Assembly: GCF_014322765.1 (NCBI RefSeq)
Contig: NZ_JAASTZ010000021.1
Location: forward strand, 1-46,256
Length of the DNA stretch: 46,256 bases
Reading direction: 5' to 3'
Origin: Listeria immobilis
Lineage (GTDB): Bacteria; Bacillota; Bacilli; Lactobacillales; Listeriaceae
Shown: one piece after another, positions 31,173 through 38,814 of the stretch
Position numbering within the stretch: position 1 is the first letter of the stretch
How the letters are laid out: each line of letters opens with the position of its first letter
Made by a program: the position numbers and the translations under genes
Notes under the pieces: generated by a model
The model's input: the letters and a program-made list of their open reading frames with translations, nothing else
Database searches by the model: none
Told to the model about the DNA's origin: nothing

Positions 31173-31223
31173 ATAAGAACATATGTTTGTATGTATTATA
31201 CAAACATATGTTCTTATTTGCAA
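31173..31223 (-). promoter_or_regulatory. SOS promoter with two LexA/DinR-type boxes
   Basis: Minus strand: TTGCAA (31223-31218)-17 bp-TATAAT (31200-31195). The spacer contains one GAACATATGTTT-type box (31202-31213) and a second lies just downstream (31177-31188). Together they form a perfect 19-bp inverted repeat (31173-31191 / 31199-31217), giving tight damage-inducible control of the uvrX operon. Confidence 0.85.
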
Positions 31224-31289
31224 TATGTCTTTTTTCTTATTTTTGTGGTTACACGATTTATTTATTCCTATAACTCTTTGTCATTAACA

Positions 31290-31583
31290 TTAATTAAGTA
31301 CAATTTTACACTTTAGCATAGGGTATTCCGTGTTAAATGCTTCTAAAGTTTTTGTTAGTTTAATAGCTTCTTCAGGAAGCAATTCAGAAAATACAGACCA
31401 CTGCTCAAATATAATTTCTTCCGGTAGTTCCACTAAGCCGGTAATAGTGTCCCAAAATGCATCCCAATTTTCCCCATAGAATTCTGGAAAATCCAAACTA
31501 TTTTTCAATAAAACTTGTAATTCGTTTTTATTAGTTACATTAGCTAGATTTATTTTAACAACTTCTTCTCTTAAATCATCCAT
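31290..31583 (-). CDS. Barstar-family RNase inhibitor
   Basis: 97 residues. The barstar pattern is clear: NKNELQVLLKNSLDFPEFYG, then ENWDAFWDTITGLVELPEEI, with the acidic/aromatic helix that plugs barnase. It would neutralise the barnase-like protein encoded 19 bp upstream in the same direction. The ATG follows GGAG. It is the last gene of the toxin-immunity module. Confidence 0.88.
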   Translation of the reverse strand: MDDLREEVVKINLANVTNKNELQVLLKNSLDFPEFYGENWDAFWDTITGLVELPEEIIFEQWSVFSELLPEEAIKLTKTLEAFNTEYPMLKCKIVLN

Positions 31584-31602
31584 ATTTTAACAACTCCTAC
31601 TT

Positions 31603-31977
31603 TTATTTGTAATTGCAAACATAATGTGCAGTTTTGTAATGATCTGTTGTTACGTATACCAATCCATCATTTGAATACAACAGTCTAGTTCCTGGCTGTT
31701 TTCTTCGTGCCATATTACCAGTTAAACCTACGTCAGCTTCACGCCATGTTCTTCCTTTTTTATCCGGCAATACTTTATCACTATTCTTAAAAATATCTCC
31801 CCCAATTTGTCCTCCTTCCTTATAATTATTTATAGCTTGTTTCAACGAAACATTGTTAGCTCCAATTATTTCATTCGGATATTTTTGTGCCACCTTATCA
31901 TACTCCCAAAAACAAACTTCACAAATATCGTAATCATCTTGAATTGTATAATTTTTACAAACTGGGCATTGTTTCAA
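31603..31977 (-). CDS. Chimera of CPCC cysteine-rich domain and C-terminal barnase-like RNase
   Basis: 124 residues starting at TTG 31977 (AGGAAG upstream). Residues 1-52 match the cysteine-rich CPCC family (CPVCKNYT, ICEVCFWEYD, GANNVSLKQAINNYKEGG). Residues ~55-122 match the second two-thirds of barnase: GGDIFKNSDKVLPDKKGRTW, then READ with the catalytic Glu, GTRLLYSND with Arg, and VTTDHYKTAHYV with His. The N-terminal barnase helices carrying Lys27 are missing. So this is either a truncated toxin tip fused by recombination to an immunity-type gene, or a genuine two-domain protein. A barstar gene follows directly. Confidence 0.8.
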   Translation of the reverse strand: MKQCPVCKNYTIQDDYDICEVCFWEYDKVAQKYPNEIIGANNVSLKQAINNYKEGGQIGGDIFKNSDKVLPDKKGRTWREADVGLTGNMARRKQPGTRLLYSNDGLVYVTTDHYKTAHYVCNYK

Positions 31978-32004
31978 ATTTATTTCTTCCTATCATTCCA
32001 TCTT

Positions 32005-32439
32005 TTAATTTATGGCAGTTTGTAATGCTTCTATGAGCATTGCATTACAGGACTCAAATATTTCCATTACTTCTCCACTTGGCTTGTCTAACTCTTGAAA
32101 TTCATCTATTTCCGAATCCCATACATACCAGGAAATATCTCCGTCTCCCAAAAAAAGATATTTTTTATTTTCTTCCACATCATGCCAAATTTCATTATTT
32201 TCTATAATATCCAAATTGCTGTCATCTGGATCTATTCCATACAAAAATATTCCATTAAATTCGATAGAATTAACTTCTTCTAAAAATGGAACATATTTTT
32301 CCCAAGGAACCTCTTCCCCAAACTGCTCTACTGCCCATTTTTTAAACTTTTCTATTTCACTTACACTTGCTTGTGAAGGTATAGCTCGATCAAATTCTAA
32401 CATTACTTGTTTTAGTTTTGAAATAGTATCTTTTAACAT
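32005..32439 (-). CDS. SMI1/KNR4 (SUKH)-like immunity protein
   Basis: 144 residues starting at ATG 32439 with AGGAGG six bases upstream. Features include WEKYVPFLEEVNSIEFNGIF, LYGIDPDDSNLDIIENNEIW and YLFLGDGDISWYVWD, typical of the SUKH/YrhA fold used as immunity against nuclease toxins. It follows the LXG nuclease toxin gene by 10 bp, so it is most probably its cognate immunity protein. Confidence 0.85.
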   Translation of the reverse strand: MLKDTISKLKQVMLEFDRAIPSQASVSEIEKFKKWAVEQFGEEVPWEKYVPFLEEVNSIEFNGIFLYGIDPDDSNLDIIENNEIWHDVEENKKYLFLGDGDISWYVWDSEIDEFQELDKPSGEVMEIFESCNAMLIEALQTAIN

Positions 32440-32449
32440 ATTAAACCTC

Positions 32450-33925
32450 CTATTTAGGATAGATATTTCCTTCAGGAATCGGAAACTTGACTTTAACACT
32501 TTCTCCTGGACTCATTTTTTTAGAAAATTCTATTTGTGAATTGGTTATTACTTTATGATACGGGTCATTTTTAATTAACATAAGATTACTATAGTCATTT
32601 GTACCAGAGTCATCTAACGGTAATTTATGATGCACTTGATACCCTTGTGGTCGAACACCTTTTTTCATTTCTTGAATTTGTTTTTCAGACAATCCTGCTG
32701 CTTTGAATTCTTTAATAGCAACAGGATTATCTGAAATATTTTTAAGATAATTTGAACGTATTGAAGAGTTAAAGGATTTTCTCAACTGTGCAGCTTCAGT
32801 TTTAGTTCTTTTTGTATAAATAATCGTTTTTTCCATTACACCATCTAATTTTACGCTCTTACCTTTTAATTTTCCTACATGTTCTGTTTTACTTAAATGA
32901 AAAACCTCATCATACCCTTCGTACGTAAACTTAAAGGCTTTATTATCACGAGCTAGTTTGGCAAATTTTTCAATCTTGGCCACTTTCACAAAAGGGATAA
33001 TAATAAATCCTGCTGCTAAAAGTCGTTCACCAGTAGAAACTTTTTTACCTGTCGTTGGTTCTACACCAAAAACAGCACGAACAGCATCTATTACGGGTGT
33101 TACAAAATCAAAAATAGCTAACCACTTCGCATTCGTTTCTCTGTTTAGCTCTACTTGCTCGTCTACCCTTTTTAACGTAGCTGCTGTATCTAATTTGCCA
33201 TCTTTTACCACAAATCCAGCGTAACTGCCTTTTGGTATGTACGGTAATGGCATGTTTTCTTCATATTCTTTAATTAGTGCCTCTTCGGCTGCTTCTTGTT
33301 TTTTCTTTTGGTCAGCCGTCCATGCCTTCTCGATGGAAGCAACCCAGGACATATTCATTCCCATTGTACTGAATGTTCCAGTTGAGGCGTTAAAACCTGT
33401 ATGTTGTAACACTTCAGTTAATCCTACCTGGAGATTTTTTGCTTGTTGGATAACAGGGTCAAAGTAAGTTGCTGATGTTTGATGAAACAGTCGCAAGTTT
33501 TCTAATTTCGTCACTAATTTCTGTTTACACATCCTATAGATGGCATCCATCGGCTTCATTAACGGTAGCTGATCTATCATATCCTTTAGTCCTGCTTGTA
33601 GTCGTTCTATTTCTTCTATTTGCTGAACTAATTCTTCTTCGATAACGTCCGTATTTGCCACTTCTGCTTGAAAATTGGTCGTTAATTGTTTGTTTGGTTC
33701 TTGTAAGTCCTGGCAAAGCAAAATCATTCCTTCTGCCAAAACTCGATATGTCTCCATAAAATAACGTTTCGCACTTGCATAGGTCTTTCCTTTTAGAGAT
33801 GGCTCCATATTAAAGGCATCTATGGCCCGAATAACATCTTCCAAGCCCTCAATGGTCAACTGACAAAAAGTTTCCACGCTAGTAGTTTGACTTTCTACTT
33901 CTCCTAAATACATATCTATGCCCAT
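32450..33925 (-). CDS. LXG polymorphic toxin with C-terminal HNH-type nuclease
   Basis: 491 residues. The N-terminal ~220 residues form the LXG domain (MGIDMYLGEVESQTTSVETF and long helices), which directs export by type VIIb secretion. A middle region follows, then a toxin tip near 405-491 with RPQGYQVHHKLPLDDSG, NDYSNLMLIKND and PYHKVITNSQ, an HNH/Endo VII-like metal-dependent nuclease motif. The ATG at 33925 has GGGAGG upstream and shares one base with the stop of the upstream partner gene. It would kill neighbouring cells; self-protection comes from the next gene. The secretion machine itself is not in the window. Confidence 0.9.
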   Translation of the reverse strand: MGIDMYLGEVESQTTSVETFCQLTIEGLEDVIRAIDAFNMEPSLKGKTYASAKRYFMETYRVLAEGMILLCQDLQEPNKQLTTNFQAEVANTDVIEEELVQQIEEIERLQAGLKDMIDQLPLMKPMDAIYRMCKQKLVTKLENLRLFHQTSATYFDPVIQQAKNLQVGLTEVLQHTGFNASTGTFSTMGMNMSWVASIEKAWTADQKKKQEAAEEALIKEYEENMPLPYIPKGSYAGFVVKDGKLDTAATLKRVDEQVELNRETNAKWLAIFDFVTPVIDAVRAVFGVEPTTGKKVSTGERLLAAGFIIIPFVKVAKIEKFAKLARDNKAFKFTYEGYDEVFHLSKTEHVGKLKGKSVKLDGVMEKTIIYTKRTKTEAAQLRKSFNSSIRSNYLKNISDNPVAIKEFKAAGLSEKQIQEMKKGVRPQGYQVHHKLPLDDSGTNDYSNLMLIKNDPYHKVITNSQIEFSKKMSPGESVKVKFPIPEGNIYPK

Positions 33926-34281
33926 TATTGCACCTCCCTGGATAATGCCAGGCGTTGGTGCAGGCACGCATCCTCTTTATCTGCTAATTGCCTTTTGTTT
34001 TTTTGCAATTGCTCTGTTTGTTCTTCTAAATCATGGATAACCCGTTGATCCATGTGTCGCAAATCCTGGTAATGATTATCTAAGAAAGCATTCATCTCCC
34101 TGTCTCTATACCAGAATTGATCCAATCTTTTAAAAAGGTTCGCTTGTCGAAACCGAAACTCATGATAGTACTGTTCTTTTCTTTCTAAGATTCTACGATC
34201 TCGTTCATTTGTTTCTTGTTGTTCATTGACTAACCGTATTTGTTGTTGTACTTCTGCTAATTTTTTCTCTATTTCTGTCAT
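33925..34281 (-). CDS. Lap2/DUF3958-like LXG partner protein
   Basis: 118 residues starting at ATG 34281 with GGGGTGA upstream. Almost entirely charged helix (EKKLAEVQQQIRLVNEQQE, LDQFWYRDREMNAFLDNHYQ), the profile of DUF3958 proteins encoded before LXG toxins. These bind the LXG stalk and are needed for export in streptococci. It is coupled to the toxin gene by a 1-bp overlap. Confidence 0.8.
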   Translation of the reverse strand: MTEIEKKLAEVQQQIRLVNEQQETNERDRRILERKEQYYHEFRFRQANLFKRLDQFWYRDREMNAFLDNHYQDLRHMDQRVIHDLEEQTEQLQKNKRQLADKEDACLHQRLALSREVQ

Positions 34282-34297
34282 CCCATTCACCCCATAT

Positions 34298-34582
34298 TCA
34301 ATTGACAAAATCAAATAGTTGTTTCAGCTGTGCATCTTGATAATCAAATTCTTTTGCGACACTTTGAACATGTGTTATATCTTTAGTTAATCCTTGTTGA
34401 AATTGCAGCACCATTTTCTGCACCGTTTGATTCGTTGTCAAAGCTTCTTGATTACCTAAAACAGTTGTTTTTTCTGCTTGTACAATAGAACTAGCGCCAG
34501 CGATTGCAATCTTTTCGGAAGCTTGGCCCAGCTGCTCTGCACATCTTGCAGCAGCTGAAAAATTACTTTGAATTTCCGTCAT
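34298..34582 (-). CDS. Lap1/DUF3130-like type VII targeting partner
   Basis: 94 residues, WXG100-like in size, matching the TIGR04197 (SACOL2603) profile in outline: TEIQSNFSAAARCAEQLGQA then a central Asn/Thr/Gln segment and a C-terminal helix KEFDYQDAQLKQLFDFVN. Such proteins pair with the LXG domain and carry the export signal. First gene of the module; AAGGAG precedes the ATG. Confidence 0.82.
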   Translation of the reverse strand: MTEIQSNFSAAARCAEQLGQASEKIAIAGASSIVQAEKTTVLGNQEALTTNQTVQKMVLQFQQGLTKDITHVQSVAKEFDYQDAQLKQLFDFVN

Positions 34583-34616
34583 CGTATCCTCTCCTTGTAC
34601 TATTGAAACTGCCTAT

Positions 34617-34625
34617 ATTATAGCA
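34617..34625 (-). promoter_or_regulatory. Extended -10 promoter of the LXG toxin operon
   Basis: Minus strand TGCTATAAT, ~35 bp before the Lap1-like ATG. The -35 is weak, as allowed with an extended -10. Confidence 0.55.
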
Positions 34626-34696
34626 TGTTTGCTTATTTTTCACATAATATTTATAATATTAACTTCTTACCAGCCGGTCTTTGTTAGTCTGAAGAA

Positions 34697-35281
34697 CTAG
34701 TGAGCATTTGTTTTTCTATCATTTTCTTCCATTTTATTTAAATAACGATAAATCGTTGTTCGAGAAACATTCCAACGTTCTGCAATAGCTTTTATCGGAG
34801 TCCCATTGTCAACTAGTGTCTTCAGTAACTCTAAGTCCTGTGCTTTTAATTTTTCAGGACGACCACCAAATCGCCCTCTTGCACGAGCAGCTGCTCGTCC
34901 TGCCGCAGATCTTTCTAAAATTAGATTTCGTTCAAATTCAGCAAATGCCGCAAACAAATGAAACATAAGTTGTCCTGTAGAACTAGATTTATCCATCGTT
35001 ATATTTTCTTGCAAACTATGAAAACTCACTCCACGTGCATTTAAACGATTAACTATAGAAATCAAATCTTCCATATTCCTTCCTAAACGATCTAAACGCC
35101 AAACAACAAGCGTATCCCCAGATCGAACAAAATCAATAGCCATTTCTAATCCAGGACGACTACTTTTTACTCCACTCATATGATCCGTGAAAATTTTCTC
35201 ACAACTAAATTTATTTAAACTGTCTTTTTGTAAATCTAAATTTTGTAATCCGGTAGAGACTCGGGCATATCCTATTTTCAA
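34697..35281 (-). CDS. Serine resolvase/invertase
   Basis: About 194 residues starting at TTG 35281, eight bases after AAAGGAG; a GTG nine bases further up lies inside that site. The catalytic domain has KIGYARVSTGLQNLDLQ (Ser nucleophile in RVST), DTLVVWRLDRLGRN and a long E helix (LMFHLFAAFAEFERNLILER). The C-terminal HTH is DLELLKTLVDNGTPIKAIAE. It would resolve plasmid multimers or transposon cointegrates. Two dyads at 35413-35440 and 35479-35516 upstream resemble resolvase subsites. Confidence 0.92.
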   Translation of the reverse strand: MKIGYARVSTGLQNLDLQKDSLNKFSCEKIFTDHMSGVKSSRPGLEMAIDFVRSGDTLVVWRLDRLGRNMEDLISIVNRLNARGVSFHSLQENITMDKSSSTGQLMFHLFAAFAEFERNLILERSAAGRAAARARGRFGGRPEKLKAQDLELLKTLVDNGTPIKAIAERWNVSRTTIYRYLNKMEENDRKTNAH

Positions 35282-35412
35282 AAAAATCACTCCTTTATTA
35301 ACTCTATTGTATCATAACTTTATCTATAACATATAATTGAACATAGAATTTATTACGAGTTTATGAACACTAAATAGCCTCCTATTTTAAAAAATAGAAT
35401 AAAAAAAGAGCG

Positions 35413-35440
35413 TGTCCAGAAACGCCTGATTTTCTGGACA
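35413..35440. other. res-like 28-bp dyad (site a)
   Basis: TGTCCAGAAA and TTTCTGGACA flank 8 bases, 132 bp upstream of the resolvase start. Length and TGTCC...GGACA ends fit serine-resolvase subsites; a terminator stem is the alternative reading. Confidence 0.45.
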
Positions 35441-35478
35441 TGAATTATGTTGAAATTTTCTAAAAAGATACCCTGAAA

Positions 35479-35516
35479 AACAAGTGTCAATAGAGTATAC
35501 TCTATTAACACTTGTT
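35479..35516. other. Nearly perfect 38-bp palindrome (candidate res crossover site)
   Basis: Two 19-bp half-sites (AACAAGTGTCAATAGAGTA and its complement, one mismatch) with no spacer and a central TATA. Inner ends TGTC...AACA resemble a resolvase crossover site. Confidence 0.5.
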
Positions 35517-35556
35517 ATTAATGATTCTATCTTCTTTTCTATAGTTAAAAATAAAA

Positions 35557-35580
35557 AAGGCCCTACTACTAATGGACCTT
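35557..35580 (-). terminator. Terminator of the SMC-like ATPase gene
   Basis: AAGG-C-CC/GG-A-CCTT stem with six Ts on the minus strand, 37 bp after the stop. Confidence 0.7.
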
Positions 35581-35616
35581 AAAATAGAAATTTTGGATAA
35601 TCATCCTTTTTGTATG

Positions 35617-38154
35617 CTATTTTTTGTATTTATCTTTAAACCTTTCGCAAGCTTCAAGATAGTTTTGAAGTTCTACAGGTTTAGGATAATTTTCACCTGA
35701 ATTCAAAGGTCTATCATGCACCCAGTCTGAGCAAAGGGACATACCTTCTTCTATTTCTCTATATATTTCTGCATTAAAAACAACTTTTTTAAGGCTCTTT
35801 GTTTGTATGGCTGGAGTAAATCTCGTAATGGCTCCCATGAATATTATTTCCTCAATCATGCGTTCCCAAGTTTCTCTTAATTTTTCACACCAATATTTAG
35901 CATCAACTATGTATTCTTTATACAGATCCATGTTTTTCTCACTATTAATACTATTATATTTTTTTGTTATTGCTTGTAGCTCATTCTTTAAATATCCTAT
36001 CCTCCTTTTAACAGGTGTGGCAATCCATGGTTCATTATCCTCCCTCAGTCCTGAAACATTATTAAAGTTTCTGATTGGTACTATAGAACACTCCACTTGT
36101 TTGTTTTCTGTCCATCTATCCAAACAATTTACAAAAGTAATATCATGCGTAAAAACAACTACTTGTTTTTGTTTAGCTTCGTCCACTAATCTTCTTCCAA
36201 TAGCTTCCTTCCTCTCAACGTCTAAAGAGCTCACAGGATCATCCAAAACGATACATGTATTTTTGTTGTCTAAGCTTGTTTCTGCTAAAAAATTAGCAAT
36301 TGTAATTGCTCTTTGTTCTCCTTCACTTAAGATCTCTATTGGTTTTCTATCTTTTATTATTAACTTGCTGAGTGTATTCCCCTTGCTCCCTCTTTGCTTT
36401 ATTTCAGCTGAAAAATCGGCATTCAGTTTTTTACATTCTTCATTAAATCTTTCCACATATTTATCAGTGACATATTGAGAGAAAAGTGACTTTTGGAACC
36501 TAGTGGCTTTTTGTGTGGAGATAGTTATATTATTTGCTGCATCTACCCATTTCAAATCTTCTAAGAATACCTTTATTTCCGGTAAGAAATCCTTAAGTCG
36601 AAGCTTATCATTGTATTCATTTTCAAATTTCTCTATTTCATCAATTTCCTGTTGTACTTTTTTAGTGTTTAATTCAGATATCTCTTTCTCTAAGCACTTT
36701 AAAGCTTCATTACAGATTGTTTCTTCCATTTTAAAAGCATTACTTTCTTTTTCCCATTGTAGGATTGTTAAATTCTGAATAAGATTTTCTTTAATAGTTT
36801 CAACTTGCGTTTGCCAACTTATAAGTTGACTATGTAAGTTAGGAATATTCTCCTTCAGCCATTCTTCAAAACCAGAATCTTTTGTAAGCAACTTACAATC
36901 AAAGTTTTTAAAATCCTGTATTAACATTTTAATATCGCTATCTACTTGGCTTAATTCGGATTCTGCCGAACTTTTTAAGTAAATCCAATATTTATCAATT
37001 ACCGTTACTCCATCTATTTTTTGTCCACAAAATATACAATGGTCAATTTCTTCTTGAATAACCCCATAGTATTGCTTAGCTGATTCAATAAATTCTTTCC
37101 ACTCGGGTGAACCTATTTGATATATATGTTCTCCATCTAATTGAGTTATACCTTCAGAAATTGAAATTTTTTCCAAATCGTTTCTACTTTGAATTAAATT
37201 TTTTATATCATCAATTTGCTCACTAGAAAACTTTGCATTAATCTCTTTTATTCTGCTTTTCATTCCATTCAATTCTGTTTTACGTTTCTCAAGTAGCTTT
37301 TGTTGGTTCATAATATTCAAAGCGACTAGCACAGATTTTCTCTCCGTTTTTTTTTGTAGTTTCTCTTTTAAGTGAGTTGTTTTCGAAGCGCTTTCAAGCT
37401 CAACATATTCCATATTACTATTTATACTCTTAACTAACATCCCTATTAGGGTATTATTAGGAAATTGACGTACATAGTTATTCTCTTTATTTTTTTCCTT
37501 AATATCGTCATTCAGTCTATTTTTAACTTCGGTTATTAAATAATTAAACTCATCAAAAAAATTAAATTCTATTGGAGCAAAATTTAGTTCTACATCTTTA
37601 GTTAAATCATTAGTAGCGCTTTTTGAATCAAATACAGCTACTCTACTAAACAATTCGTTTTTATGATCTTCTGGAAACACTAGGGTTTCAGAATCTCCTT
37701 TTTCATTCTTAAAAACAAACTTTGCACTTGGGATTACATTTTCTTCTTTCTGAAATATGTTTGGTAAAATATTCTTATCTCCTCTTGAAATAAAGGCATT
37801 ATTTAGTAATCTGGCATACCCTGATTTTCCACTTCCATTCAGTCCGTATATAATCGTTAATTGTCTCCCAACTGGGATTGATGATTTTGGTGATAAAGCA
37901 TTAACTCCTTTAACTTCTGATACTTCATCCCAGGTTACATTAGAGATTGATTTTGATTTAGTGGCCTTAGACAAAAATGCAAGTGCCTTTTTTGTAAGAA
38001 GCGACCCCTCCAATTTATATTCTTGTTTTAATGCCAAATAAACTTCGTCTATCAAAGATTCATTTATTTTAATTCCACTTAAAATTGCATCGGCCCCAAC
38101 TTGCTGCCAATATGGTTGTTCTCTTACCCATTCCACGATTTCATCTCTAATCAT
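35617..38154 (-). CDS. SMC/RloC-like AAA ATPase, possible anti-phage tRNA nuclease
   Basis: 845 residues. Walker A is YGLNGSGKSGYARLL near 105. Long coiled coils are interrupted by a CxxC (DHCIFCGQKIDG, near 371), like a zinc hook. ABC signature LSEGEQRAITIANFL is near 608, Walker B CIVLDDPVSSLD near 636 and H-loop VVFTHDITF near 668. A C-terminal helical domain ends in WVHDRPLNSGENYPKPVEL. This order matches the COG4694 group containing RloC and PrrC, which cut tRNA anticodons on phage infection, but the nuclease residues cannot be assigned with certainty. It stands alone between its own terminator and promoter region, with no restriction system nearby. ATG after AAGGAG. Confidence 0.7.
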   Translation of the reverse strand: MIRDEIVEWVREQPYWQQVGADAILSGIKINESLIDEVYLALKQEYKLEGSLLTKKALAFLSKATKSKSISNVTWDEVSEVKGVNALSPKSSIPVGRQLTIIYGLNGSGKSGYARLLNNAFISRGDKNILPNIFQKEENVIPSAKFVFKNEKGDSETLVFPEDHKNELFSRVAVFDSKSATNDLTKDVELNFAPIEFNFFDEFNYLITEVKNRLNDDIKEKNKENNYVRQFPNNTLIGMLVKSINSNMEYVELESASKTTHLKEKLQKKTERKSVLVALNIMNQQKLLEKRKTELNGMKSRIKEINAKFSSEQIDDIKNLIQSRNDLEKISISEGITQLDGEHIYQIGSPEWKEFIESAKQYYGVIQEEIDHCIFCGQKIDGVTVIDKYWIYLKSSAESELSQVDSDIKMLIQDFKNFDCKLLTKDSGFEEWLKENIPNLHSQLISWQTQVETIKENLIQNLTILQWEKESNAFKMEETICNEALKCLEKEISELNTKKVQQEIDEIEKFENEYNDKLRLKDFLPEIKVFLEDLKWVDAANNITISTQKATRFQKSLFSQYVTDKYVERFNEECKKLNADFSAEIKQRGSKGNTLSKLIIKDRKPIEILSEGEQRAITIANFLAETSLDNKNTCIVLDDPVSSLDVERKEAIGRRLVDEAKQKQVVVFTHDITFVNCLDRWTENKQVECSIVPIRNFNNVSGLREDNEPWIATPVKRRIGYLKNELQAITKKYNSINSEKNMDLYKEYIVDAKYWCEKLRETWERMIEEIIFMGAITRFTPAIQTKSLKKVVFNAEIYREIEEGMSLCSDWVHDRPLNSGENYPKPVELQNYLEACERFKDKYKK

Positions 38155-38377
38155 AATGTCATCTCCTTGTGTTATTTTGAGTAATACTTTTTATGCATAT
38201 TATATTATTAATTTTCTTTATATTCATTAGCATATAGAATCATATTCCTTTTATTATATACTCTTGCCTTTCTGTCCAAAAATGTTTATAATCTGGACTC
38301 TTGTTTATAGATTATTATAGATCAACAATTAGCTACCACATTTAATAAATTTGCTTAAGTAAAACTCTCCATAAAAA

Positions 38378-38403
38378 AGGCTAGAACTTATAATTTCTAG
38401 CCT
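38378..38403 (-). terminator. Terminator of the secreted-protein operon
   Basis: AGGCTAGAA/TTCTAGCCT stem with a T run on the minus strand. Confidence 0.8.
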
Positions 38404-38471
38404 CCTGGTTTACTATATTATAAGGATAAAATTCACTTTTAAATGGCAAAGCAATCTGAAACATCTTATGT

Positions 38472-38554
38472 AAGCCTAAATGAGTGAAGGCTTTGCTTGC
38501 AATGTCAAGCTCATTTAGGATTTTAGCAACTGTAACGTGGTGAAAGGCGATAGG
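38472..38554 (-). repeat. 3'-UTR hairpin element, copy 3
   Basis: On the minus strand it starts 27 bp after the stop at 38581. The flank (complement of CAACTGTAACGTGGTGAAAG plus GCGATAGG, 38527-38554) is followed by a perfect 10-bp stem CCTAAATGAG/CTCATTTAGG (38475-38484 / 38510-38519) around a TTGC-GCAA-type loop. Same architecture as copies 1 and 2, different stem. Confidence 0.75.
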
Positions 38555-38580
38555 CACTTAAGTTCACACGAATGAATTCA

Positions 38581-38793
38581 TTACATAAGATACAAAGATT
38601 GAGCAATGGAAAGAGCAGCTATTACTACTAAATCAAATGCTAATTTTGAATTATCCCGAAAAACATAAGCGTGGTAAGCAATCCCTATAATTAATACTGG
38701 AAAGAAAAAAGGTGCTACCTTAAATGAAATAAATAGAGCTACCAAAAAAACAATGATTAAATAGACATACTCTTTTTTTTTGCTACTTCTCAT
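38581..38793 (-). CDS. Small membrane protein, partner of the secreted protein
   Basis: 70 residues with a basic N-terminus (MRSSKKKEY) and three hydrophobic stretches (about 9-22, 27-45 and 52-69). It starts 21 bp after the secreted-protein gene with GAGAAGG upstream. Size, topology and pairing resemble bacteriocin immunity proteins, but no family match is evident; inferred only. Confidence 0.6.
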   Translation of the reverse strand: MRSSKKKEYVYLIIVFLVALFISFKVAPFFFPVLIIGIAYHAYVFRDNSKLAFDLVVIAALSIAQSLYLM

Positions 38794-38814
38794 GCCACAC
38801 CTTCTCCTTCACCT

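Larger units (their letters stand above)
38155..38580. other. 426-bp intergenic region with terminator and hairpin element
   Basis: Holds the terminator (38378-38403) and 3'-UTR hairpin element (38472-38554) of the secreted-protein operon. The AT-rich stretch next to the ATPase start presumably contains its promoter. No additional ORF seen. Confidence 0.6.

Noticed and set aside
35401-35440. Insertion sequence end
   Set aside because: GAGCGTGTCCAG looks like some IS termini, but there is no transposase, no matching opposite end and no target duplication; a resolvase subsite or terminator is more likely.
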